From: Nitrososphaerota archaeon
GTDB taxonomy: Archaea > Thermoproteota > Nitrososphaeria > Nitrososphaerales > Nitrosopumilaceae
Direction: 5' to 3'
DNA length: 5,346 nucleotides
Assembly: GCA_030624325.1 (NCBI GenBank)
Contig: JAUXKJ010000036.1
Coordinates: forward strand, 1 to 5,346
Shown here one piece after another: positions 1 through 5,249 of the stretch. The notes beneath the pieces were generated by a model, which was not told the DNA's origin, ran no database searches, and saw only the letters and a program-made list of their open reading frames with translations. The position numbers and the translations under genes were made by a program. Numbering within the stretch: position 1 is the first letter of the stretch; each line of letters starts with the position of its first letter.

Positions 1-93
1 AGAATGTTTTGATAACTCTTCATGAAGTTTTGCATGTGGTTCCTCTTTGAAAGTAAGATTACACCTAAAACATTTCCATGCTTCTACACTCAA
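1..93 (-). CDS. Small CxxC/H..H zinc-finger-like protein (5' part, runs off window edge)
   Basis: This is a minus-strand frame of 31 codons that is still open at the window edge, so the C-terminus is missing. It starts at TTG (91-93) and an in-frame TAA lies three codons upstream (100-102), so the start cannot be much earlier. The protein begins MSVEAWKCFRCNLTF. It carries Cys8 and Cys11 as a CxxC knuckle, and His20, His24 and His30 follow, an arrangement that resembles C2H2-type zinc fingers. Short proteins of this W-K-C-x-x-C type are common in Nitrososphaerota, where most have no known role; nucleic-acid binding is only an inference. A TATA-like box 23-30 nt upstream predicts a leaderless mRNA and supports this start. 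The gene diverges from the membrane-protein gene at 277. Confidence rests on the motif and the promoter spacing, since the frame is short and incomplete. Confidence 0.6.
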   Translation of the reverse strand, partial: MSVEAWKCFRCNLTFKEEPHAKLHEELSKHS

Positions 94-115
94 CCAATAT
101 TATACAACAATTTTG

Positions 116-123
116 AATATAAA
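116..123 (-). promoter_or_regulatory. TATA box (box A) for the leaderless zinc-finger gene
   Basis: The minus strand reads TTTATATT, 23-30 nt upstream of the TTG at 93. In archaea transcription starts roughly 22-27 nt downstream of the TATA centre, so the transcript would begin at or within a base or two of the start codon. The box lies in a perfect inverted repeat, AATATA-AA-TATATT (116-129), so it could also be read toward the plus strand, but the plus-strand gene is about 150 nt away. Confidence 0.5.
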
Positions 124-242
124 TATATTGCATGATTTGTTCATTTTTTTGAAAAACCCAACTTGTTATTTGAAAATCTTGGAATAATTTTATGAACTAA
201 CTATTTTCATCAATTTTTCACCGAACAAATACGAAACAAGGG

Positions 243-252
243 TTTAGATTTA
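243..252 (+). promoter_or_regulatory. Weak candidate TATA box for the membrane-protein gene
   Basis: TTTAGATTTA is centred about 29 nt upstream of the TTG at 277, roughly the spacing for a leaderless or near-leaderless archaeal transcript. The match to a TATA box is poor. An AAAGGAT just before the start sits too close to be a well-placed Shine-Dalgarno. The rest of the 94-276 intergenic stretch is AT-rich, and I saw no RNA gene or repeat in it. Confidence 0.25.
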
Positions 253-276
253 CAACTGGGGTTTTCAAAGGATAAA

Positions 277-897
277 TTGGCAGATATTTTTGAAACAATT
301 GCCGAACTTTCTTACCTTGGAGTATTCCTACTGCTAATCGGCGTAAATGCAGCACCCCTTTTGATGCCGCCTACTTGGATAGTGCTTTCATCATTTTATG
401 CTCTAGATCCCACCCTTGATCCAATTTGGCTTGCATTGGTTGGTGCAACAGGCGCCACAATTGGAAGATTCATTCTAAAAAGAATTAGCCATCTTTTTCG
501 AAGGATTATGGGTTCTCAACAAAAAAATAATCTTGACATCATTGGAAATTTTTTGAATAAACGAAAGTTCGGATACGTATTAACATCATTTGTTTTTGCG
601 GCTACGCCCCTTCCAAGCAATATGCTCTTTGTTGCATATGGCCTAATGCGCGCAAAAAGCATTGGGCTTTACATTGGTTTTTGGATAGGACGTGTAATAT
701 CCTATTACATTATGGTTTCCATTAGTCAGGTTGTCTTACTTCCTTTTTTGGAATTATTTGAAAATCGATTAGTAGGTATTTTGATTGCAGATGCACTTGG
801 AATTGGCGTAGTGATATTTTTCACTTTTATTGATTGGGGACTTTTGCTGACCCAAAGAAAATTTAAACTAAATAAACCAAATTTTTGGAGGTTGTAA
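277..897 (+). CDS. Multi-pass membrane protein, VTT/DedA-like
   Basis: The 206-residue protein is very hydrophobic, with about five membrane segments or re-entrant loops (roughly residues 11-30, 32-65, 98-122, 127-150 and 165-192) and a basic C-terminal tail (194-206). The pattern resembles the VTT/DedA (SNARE-associated) fold: a proline-containing entry near NAAPLLMPP (24-32), a Gly-rich GATGATIGR (56-64), a second half with ATPLPSN (109-115), and AYG (120-122) followed by GFWIGR (134-139). Bacterial DedA proteins and eukaryotic VMP1/TMEM41 of this fold are linked to lipid transport or scrambling. The substrate here is unknown. The arginine of the DedA motif after the conserved prolines is not evident. 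The start is TTG at 277; the frame stays open upstream to a TGA at 193-195, but I saw no better start codon. The gene is followed after one base by the HD hydrolase gene, so the two are probably co-transcribed. The family call is by eye and moderately secure. Confidence 0.6.
   Translation: MADIFETIAELSYLGVFLLLIGVNAAPLLMPPTWIVLSSFYALDPTLDPIWLALVGATGATIGRFILKRISHLFRRIMGSQQKNNLDIIGNFLNKRKFGYVLTSFVFAATPLPSNMLFVAYGLMRAKSIGLYIGFWIGRVISYYIMVSISQVVLLPFLELFENRLVGILIADALGIGVVIFFTFIDWGLLLTQRKFKLNKPNFWRL
887..891 (+). promoter_or_regulatory. Shine-Dalgarno for the HD hydrolase gene
   Basis: GGAGG lies inside the last codons of the membrane-protein gene, 7 nt before the TTG at 899. It fixes that TTG as the start and points to translation coupled to the upstream gene. 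Confidence 0.6.
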
Positions 898-898
898 T

Positions 899-1522
899 TT
901 GGAAATTTTACCAGAAATTTTTTCTGATGTTAAAAAAAGAATGAAAAAAAATGATCCTGCACACGACTTTGAACATGTCATGAGAGTTTTTTCTAATGCA
1001 GAAAAAATATGCAAAAAAGAAAACGCAAACAAAAAGCTAGTACTTTATTCTGCGTTATTACACGATATAGTTTCCTTTCCTAAAAATGATAAACGTTCTA
1101 AAAATTCTTCTACTAAAAGCTCTTTGGAAGCTAAAAAAATTCTATCAAAATTTCCCTTTTCTCATGATGAAATTAAAATAATTTCAGATGCAATCAAAAA
1201 TCATAGTTTTTCAAAAAATAAAAAAGCAAAAACACTGGAGGAAAAAATTTTACAAGATGCAGATAGACTTGATGCTATTGGTGCAATTGGTATTGCAAGA
1301 ACCTTTGCATTAGGTGGTTCTGAAAATCGTTCATTTTATAATAAACTGGATCCTTTTTGTTCAAAGAGAAATCCTAATGATAAAAATTGGATACTCGACC
1401 ATTTTTACAAAAAACTTTTGCTAATTGAAAAAAAGATGAACACAAAATCTGGCAAATTTGAAGCAAAAAGAAGAACCAAAATTATAAAGAAATTTCTATC
1501 TGACTTGGAACGAGAAATCTAG
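899..1522 (+). CDS. HD-domain metal-dependent phosphohydrolase
   Basis: The 207-residue protein is of the HD superfamily, related in layout to the bacterial YedJ-type hydrolases. The metal and catalytic residues are in the expected order: AHDFEH (21-26, with His22 and His26), LLHD (53-56, with the His55-Asp56 doublet), NH (101-102), and the late motif QDADRLDAIGAIG (119-131), in which Asp120 or Asp122 completes the site. HD enzymes use a bound metal to hydrolyse phosphate esters of nucleotides or similar molecules; the substrate of this one cannot be told from sequence. The protein is unusually lysine-rich (36 of 207 by hand count), mostly in surface-like stretches. TTG is chosen as the start because of the GGAGG 7 nt upstream and because residues 15-30 already hold the first motif. 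It is the second gene of a pair with the VTT-like membrane protein. Its TAG overlaps the stop codon of the convergent gene. Confidence 0.88.
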   Translation: MEILPEIFSDVKKRMKKNDPAHDFEHVMRVFSNAEKICKKENANKKLVLYSALLHDIVSFPKNDKRSKNSSTKSSLEAKKILSKFPFSHDEIKIISDAIKNHSFSKNKKAKTLEEKILQDADRLDAIGAIGIARTFALGGSENRSFYNKLDPFCSKRNPNDKNWILDHFYKKLLLIEKKMNTKSGKFEAKRRTKIIKKFLSDLEREI

Positions 1523-1839
1523 CCATAATCGATATACCTGTCATACCTTTTTTCAATCTCAGAGTGTTTGCCCTGCCTAATTTTTTCAATTTCTTCCTTT
1601 TCTCTCCTTTGAATGTATTTTGTTATATCATTGAATTTTTCAGAGACTGGGTATGATTCCAAAAGAGGCTTTAGCATGTTAAAGTATTCAATAACCTTCT
1701 CTCGAAACTCTTGCCGAGTTGGTTTTTTTATCTCACTTAACCTAAACCAAATTACTGCCCAGCTGGCGCCAACTACATGAGGTAATAAATCAAAGGCACG
1801 TTCCATCTCAAATCGTTGGTCATCTCTTAAGCTATTCAT
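1519..1839 (-). CDS. Conserved-looking hypothetical protein downstream of hemB
   Basis: I do not recognise this 106-residue protein. It has a hydrophobic, possibly amphipathic stretch at about residues 16-33 (FDLLPHVVGASWAVIWF), then a KKPTRQEF turn and a helical region rich in Leu, Pro and aromatics (44-75). The C-terminal third (77-104) is highly charged and probably a single helix. There is no signal peptide, no cysteine and no clear catalytic motif. I chose ATG at 1839, which overlaps the hemB stop by 8 nt (1832-1839) and would be translated by coupling. An upstream in-frame TTG at 1866 would add nine residues lying wholly inside hemB and is less likely. The gene is the last of the tetrapyrrole cluster, so a role near heme synthesis is possible but only by location. 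Its stop codon overlaps that of the HD gene on the other strand. Confidence 0.75.
   Translation of the reverse strand: MNSLRDDQRFEMERAFDLLPHVVGASWAVIWFRLSEIKKPTRQEFREKVIEYFNMLKPLLESYPVSEKFNDITKYIQRREKEEIEKIRQGKHSEIEKRYDRYIDYG
1548..1600 (+). terminator. Candidate T-tract terminator after the HD gene
   Basis: Two T-rich tracts occur on the plus strand, six Ts at 1548-1553 and TTTTTT at 1581-1586, the second followed by a pyrimidine-rich stretch to 1600. They start 26 nt after the HD stop codon. Archaeal RNA polymerase can stop at such T-tracts without a hairpin. Because the genes converge with no spacer, these tracts lie inside the coding sequence of the opposite gene, where they also encode Lys/Glu-rich protein, so the assignment is weak. 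Confidence 0.25.
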
Positions 1840-2812
1840 GGAGAATTTTTGCAGCAGTTTTTGCAAAATAGGTTACTATCATATCTGCTCCTGCTCTTTT
1901 AATGGAATAAAGAATCTCTGAAATTATTTCATTTTCATGAATCCAACCTTGTTTAGCGGCACCTTTTACAAGAGAATATTCCCCAGAAACACTATACGCT
2001 GAAACTGGCACATTGAATCTTTTTTTGGTTTCTGCAATTAGATCAAGATAAGCTAGTGCAGGTTTTATCATAACAATATCAACTCCCTCGTTGACATCCA
2101 TCTCGACTTCACGCATAGCTTCTCTTGCATTGCTGTAAGGTACTTGGTAGGTCTTTCTATCACCAAACTTTGGTGTACATTCGGCTGCATCTCTAAATGG
2201 TGAATAAAATGATGATTGATGTTTTGCAGAATGAGACATTATTGCAACATCAGAAAAACCTGCGTCATCTAGTCCTTGTCTTATTGCAATGACTTGACCA
2301 TCCATCATTGCTGATGGTGACACGACATCAACTCCTGCCTTTGCCTGACTAGTTGCAATCATTGCCAATGTTTCAATGCTGGAATCATTATCAATTTTAT
2401 CGTCCTTTACTAAACCACAATGACCTGCTGAAGTATACTGACATAGGCAAACATCAGCCATGATCGCAATTTTTTCTCCAAAGTTTTTTCGTACTTGTTC
2501 AATTGCTTTTTGTACAATTCCATTTTCATCAAAGGCCGAAGTTCCTTTGTCATCTTTTATTTTTGGAATTCCAAATAACATGATTGCAGGAATGCCCAAA
2601 TCTGAAATTGTTTGTACTTCATTATTGACTTGATTTAGAGGAAGCCTTTCAAATCCAGGCATAGATTCGACAGGAAATGGATTTTTCAAATCCTCTTGGA
2701 CAAAAACAGGACAAATCAAATCCTTAGGAGATAATCTTGTTTCTTGAACTAATTCACGAATCTTTTCGTTTTTTCTTAGCCTACGTAAACGCCTGTTAGG
2801 AAAAGATGACAT
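1832..2812 (-). CDS. hemB: Porphobilinogen synthase (delta-aminolevulinic acid dehydratase)
   Basis: HemB condenses two 5-aminolevulinate molecules to porphobilinogen in the cytoplasm, the second committed step of tetrapyrrole synthesis. The 326-residue length is normal. The N-terminus has the family signature FPNRRLRRLRKN (4-15). The catalytic lysines are Lys197 in SHSAKHQSSFYSPFRDA (193-209) and Lys250 in VMIKPA (247-252), the residues that form Schiff bases with the two substrates. DVCLCQYTSAGHCG (120-133) supplies Cys122, Cys124 and Cys132, the cysteine triad of the zinc-dependent class, as opposed to the Asp-rich magnesium class. The start is ATG at 2812, and the FPxRRxRR signature begins four residues later. 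A TATA-like box in the 43-nt gap after hemA suggests it also has its own promoter. Its 3' end overlaps the next gene by 8 nt. No key residue is missing. Confidence 0.97.
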   Translation of the reverse strand: MSSFPNRRLRRLRKNEKIRELVQETRLSPKDLICPVFVQEDLKNPFPVESMPGFERLPLNQVNNEVQTISDLGIPAIMLFGIPKIKDDKGTSAFDENGIVQKAIEQVRKNFGEKIAIMADVCLCQYTSAGHCGLVKDDKIDNDSSIETLAMIATSQAKAGVDVVSPSAMMDGQVIAIRQGLDDAGFSDVAIMSHSAKHQSSFYSPFRDAAECTPKFGDRKTYQVPYSNAREAMREVEMDVNEGVDIVMIKPALAYLDLIAETKKRFNVPVSAYSVSGEYSLVKGAAKQGWIHENEIISEILYSIKRAGADMIVTYFAKTAAKILHE

Positions 2813-2833
2813 GATAAAAATCCATTTTTTTGT

Positions 2834-2841
2834 AATATAAT
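2834..2841 (-). promoter_or_regulatory. Candidate internal TATA box for leaderless hemB
   Basis: The minus strand reads ATTATATT in the 43-nt gap between the hemA stop and the hemB ATG, 22-29 nt upstream of that ATG. This is the spacing expected for leaderless transcription from an archaeal box A. The same distance is seen for the zinc-finger gene. It would allow hemB and the small gene behind it to be made apart from hemA. Confidence 0.45.
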
Positions 2842-2855
2842 CCTAGTCTGGAAAA

Positions 2856-4112
2856 TTATTCTTTTTTGTTGTAATCAAAAAGTTTGGAAGCTGCCTCTAA
2901 CAAATCTGGGTTTCCTTTTTCGGAAGCTTTTCTAAGATTGTTCATAGGTGCAGAAACAATACTTTCAACAATTGCCTTACTCAATTCTTCAATGATTTTA
3001 ACTCGTTTTTCATCAGTTTCACCTAACATTTGAAGTGCCTTTTGCAATTCTATCATTCTTAACGAATCAATATTTTTGAATACCTCTTTAACAATCGGTT
3101 CTGCATCTAGACTATTCATTTTGGCTTCTACTATTGGTAATTCTTCGCTAATTATATTTTCAGCTGTTGAGATCTTTCCTATTCGTGTCCTCATGTTCTT
3201 ATCAACCATTTCTGCAATTTGGTCTATATTCATTAGTTTGATTCCAGCAATAGTTGCCACTTTTTCATCAACGGTTCGGGGATTAGATAAATCTAGAATC
3301 ATTTTTCCTTTAGGGCTTTGTTTCATTGCTTTGATTATTCTATCAAATGTTACAAGAAAATACGGAGCAGCTGTTGCTACAAATATTACATCATATTTTT
3401 CAAAACCTGAAATCACATCTTCAAATCTAATTGGTGTTCCTCCTAGTGTTTCAGAAAATGCTTTTGATCTCTCTAATGTCCTACTAGACACAAAAAACTG
3501 GTATTCACGTTTTTTGAGAGATTTTGCAACAAGTGTTGCAGACTCTCCTGTTCCAATTAACAAAATATGTTTTGATTTTAGATCATCTACATTTTCTTCA
3601 GCAAGCTTTACTGCCATCGAACCAATTGAAACTCCCCCCTGATTAATTCCAGTGGAACTTCTGACACGTGTACCTACTCGAATTGCCTTGTCAAATAATG
3701 TGTTGAGATGTTGACCTGAAATTTTTCTCTCTCTAGCTGATGTAATAGATTTTTTTATCTGACCAAGTATTTGCTCTTCTCCAACCACCATTGAATCCAA
3801 ACCTGAAGTCAGCTTTAACAAGTGATCGAAAACTTCGGTATTTTCGCTTAATTCAAGATTTTCTTTGAAAGCATTTTCTTCAAGACCAGAAAGTGACGCC
3901 CATGTTTTTTTGATTTTTTCAATATCAAAATTTTTTGCTGCCCCAAACAACTCAACTCGATTACATGTCTGAAGTATGACAAACTCTGATAAACCTGCAT
4001 GTTCTTTGAAGCGAGAATATGCATCATCAATATCCTTGAAAGTGAACCTTTCTAGAACATGAATTGGTGATTTACGAAAGGTAACTCTTGCATTAATTAT
4101 GTTTTTTTTCAT
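2856..4112 (-). CDS. hemA: Glutamyl-tRNA reductase
   Basis: HemA reduces the glutamate on Glu-tRNA with NADPH to glutamate-1-semialdehyde, the first step of C5-pathway tetrapyrrole synthesis. The 418 residues match the usual family length. The N-terminal catalytic domain has the nucleophile Cys50 in LQTCNRVE (47-54) and the active-site region DHLLKLTSGLDSMVVGE (96-112), where His97 corresponds to the catalytic histidine. EQILGQIKKS (113-122) follows. The NADPH-binding Rossmann domain starts at LLIGTGESA (184-192), with SSRT (209-212) after the second strand. LDLSNPRTVDE (273-283) matches the conserved PR motif. From about 310 the chain is a long helical dimerisation domain ending in charged residues. 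The ATG at 4112 overlaps the stop of the precorrin-2 dehydrogenase gene as ATGA, indicating coupled translation. The partner enzyme HemL (semialdehyde aminomutase) is not in the window. Confidence 0.97.
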   Translation of the reverse strand: MKKNIINARVTFRKSPIHVLERFTFKDIDDAYSRFKEHAGLSEFVILQTCNRVELFGAAKNFDIEKIKKTWASLSGLEENAFKENLELSENTEVFDHLLKLTSGLDSMVVGEEQILGQIKKSITSARERKISGQHLNTLFDKAIRVGTRVRSSTGINQGGVSIGSMAVKLAEENVDDLKSKHILLIGTGESATLVAKSLKKREYQFFVSSRTLERSKAFSETLGGTPIRFEDVISGFEKYDVIFVATAAPYFLVTFDRIIKAMKQSPKGKMILDLSNPRTVDEKVATIAGIKLMNIDQIAEMVDKNMRTRIGKISTAENIISEELPIVEAKMNSLDAEPIVKEVFKNIDSLRMIELQKALQMLGETDEKRVKIIEELSKAIVESIVSAPMNNLRKASEKGNPDLLEAASKLFDYNKKE

Positions 4113-4762
4113 TTCCAGTCCCTGAGCATCAACATAGCCCGCCTCTGTGCATTTTTGATCTTTTCGTCTTTTATTAACTGTTTAATCTTAGAATCATTCA
4201 AAACTGAATATAGAAACTTTTTTCTCTCCTTTTGGTTTTCTATTTTTCCCTTTGCGGCATTTCTTGCGATGTGCTGAAGTTTGATTTGATAAATGTCTTC
4301 ATTAGTGATTTGTTTTTTGAAGATCTTTTCTGCTTTTAGCTTTATTTTTCTTGCCATGGCAGGACTCCTACCACCAGTTGAAATCGCAATTTGAACGGTA
4401 TCTTTAATGTTAATTACAGAAGGATGGGCAAAGTCACTTACATCGGGATCGTCTGCTGCATAGGCATAACACCTCAACTTTTTTGCTTTTTGAACAATTT
4501 TTCTGTTAAGCTCTCTGTCATCAGTTGCTGCCATTACTAGAAATGGTTTGTACTGTGAAAGAAAAGACACTTCATTTAGTTTAACTTTTTTATATTTTAT
4601 TTTTTTTTGTTTAATGTAATTTGATAGCTGTGAATTTAACTTGTCGCTAATTACAAGGATTTTGCAGTCCTGGGTCAGAAGAGAATTTACTTTTTTAAGA
4701 CCCTCAGCTCCTCCTCCAACTACTATTGCCAAGTTTCCTTTGAGATTAAGATCTACAATCAA
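4109..4762 (-). CDS. Precorrin-2 dehydrogenase (siroheme synthase N-terminal type)
   Basis: This enzyme oxidises precorrin-2 to sirohydrochlorin with NAD and, in some relatives, inserts iron to give siroheme. The product feeds siroheme and, in archaea, the siroheme-dependent heme and B12 routes. With the TTG at 4762 the protein has 217 residues. The Rossmann nucleotide-binding loop is VVGGGAEG (14-21), MAATDDRELN (77-86) closes the fold, and YAADDPDVSDFAHPS (101-115) contains Asp104, equivalent by alignment to the catalytic aspartate of CysG. AISTGGRSPAMARKIK (126-141) is the family's active-site Ser/Gly motif. The C-terminal part is helical and Lys-rich. There is no SAM methyltransferase domain, so this is the stand-alone Met8/CysG-N form. 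A GTG at 4786 would add eight residues (MLTVDACT) unlike the family. I prefer the TTG, whose MIVDLNLKG opening fits and which has a box 23-30 nt upstream. The stop overlaps the hemA ATG by 4 nt. Confidence 0.92.
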   Translation of the reverse strand: MIVDLNLKGNLAIVVGGGAEGLKKVNSLLTQDCKILVISDKLNSQLSNYIKQKKIKYKKVKLNEVSFLSQYKPFLVMAATDDRELNRKIVQKAKKLRCYAYAADDPDVSDFAHPSVINIKDTVQIAISTGGRSPAMARKIKLKAEKIFKKQITNEDIYQIKLQHIARNAAKGKIENQKERKKFLYSVLNDSKIKQLIKDEKIKNAQRRAMLMLRDWK

Positions 4763-4784
4763 TGTACATGCATCTACCGTTAGC

Positions 4785-4792
4785 ACATTTTA
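4785..4792 (-). promoter_or_regulatory. Weak candidate TATA box for the tetrapyrrole cluster
   Basis: The minus strand reads TTAAAATG here, 23-30 nt upstream of the preferred TTG at 4762, the same distance as for the other two boxes. The match to a TATA box is poor, and it overlaps the alternative GTG at 4786. It lies 15 nt after the stop of the SHOCT gene, so read-through from that gene is equally possible. Confidence 0.3.
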
Positions 4793-4806
4793 ACGTAAAC
4801 GTGATT

Positions 4807-5196
4807 TCATATGTCTTTTAGTAACTGTTTTTTCTTTTGCTGAAACTCCTTTTGAGATATTATACCAGCTTTTTTTAATTTTCCTAGTTTTTCTAAAACA
4901 CGAAGATTTTCTTCAGGGGAAGATGATTGTTTTAATTTTGCAATCTTGGATTTAATCTTTTTTTCACTTCTGCTTTTTATCTTGTTTGCTTCAAATTCAG
5001 CTTGTTTTTGTAATTTAGCAACCTCTTTTTCAGCCTCCTTTCGAAGTCGTTTAGCTTCAACTCTAGCTTGTTTTGTAGTTATTATACCAAGTTCAATTCC
5101 TGCATCAAGAGCTTCATCAGCCTTTTTTATGCCATCTTGAATTGCTTTATCCGCAGTACCCAAAAATTTTGAGAGGTATCCTCTTTTCTTAACCAT
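4807..5196 (-). CDS. Coiled-coil protein with C-terminal SHOCT domain
   Basis: I place the native gene at ATG 5196 (129 residues). Residues 14-40 are a small helical, Asp/Lys-rich segment ending in LDAGIELGIIT, itself like half a SHOCT unit. Residues about 41-90 are a long Lys/Glu/Ala-rich helix with coiled-coil character (EAKRLRKEAEKEVAKLQKQ). Residues 97-126 are a clear SHOCT domain: LRVLEKLGKLKKAGIISQKEF, the short C-terminal helix-turn-helix module often found on membrane or oligomerising proteins and of no fixed biochemical role. The function is unknown. The frame stays open upstream to a GTG at 5316 with a strong Shine-Dalgarno, giving a 169-residue version that begins with a Sec signal peptide. 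I think that extension is foreign because its base and codon composition differ sharply. The tetrapyrrole genes follow on the same strand after 44 nt (20 nt if the GTG at 4786 is used). The SHOCT call is firm; the start is uncertain. Confidence 0.75.
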   Translation of the reverse strand: MVKKRGYLSKFLGTADKAIQDGIKKADEALDAGIELGIITTKQARVEAKRLRKEAEKEVAKLQKQAEFEANKIKSRSEKKIKSKIAKLKQSSSPEENLRVLEKLGKLKKAGIISQKEFQQKKKQLLKDI

Positions 5197-5249
5197 ATTG
5201 AAATTCAGATAAGGGTTGTCCGCCACGGCTACGGAGTGGCCCATATTGA
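5193..5249. repeat. 9-bp direct repeat CCATATTGA flanking the composition joint
   Basis: CCATATTGA occurs at 5193-5201 and again exactly at 5241-5249, 48 bp apart and in the same reading phase. The left copy spans the ATG at 5196 of the SHOCT gene, and the right copy lies inside the foreign-looking leader. Such short homologies are typical at template-switch or assembly joints, but a 9-mer can also recur by chance. Confidence 0.5.

Noticed and set aside
1840..1866. TTG at 1866 as the start of the small gene after hemB
   Set aside because: It adds nine residues fully inside hemB. The ATG at 1839 overlapping the hemB stop is a more typical coupled start.
3076..3642. Long open frame on the plus strand, antisense to hemA
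   Set aside because: hemA is unmistakable on the other strand with all motifs. The antisense product is Ser/Ile-rich, has no motif, and looks like a mirror of hemA codons.
3848..4030. Second minus-strand frame inside hemA, 60 codons
   Set aside because: It is an out-of-frame reading of the hemA N-terminal coding region with no motif and no start signal.
4101..4112. Run of eight A (minus strand) just after the hemA ATG, as a possible slippage or phase-variation site
   Set aside because: It simply encodes Lys-Lys-Asn in an AT-rich genome, and the frame reads straight into a normal HemA. Nothing suggests programmed slippage.
4946..5140. Plus-strand frame opposite the SHOCT protein, hydrophobic product
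   Set aside because: It arises from reading the Lys/Glu/Ala-rich coiled-coil codons backwards, which gives Phe/Leu/Ser/Ala-rich pseudo-membrane sequence.
5222..5240. GCCAC...GTGGC inverted repeat as a terminator or attachment-site hairpin
   Set aside because: The stem is only 5 bp with a 9-nt loop, no T-tract follows on either strand, and it lies inside a coherent signal-peptide coding sequence.
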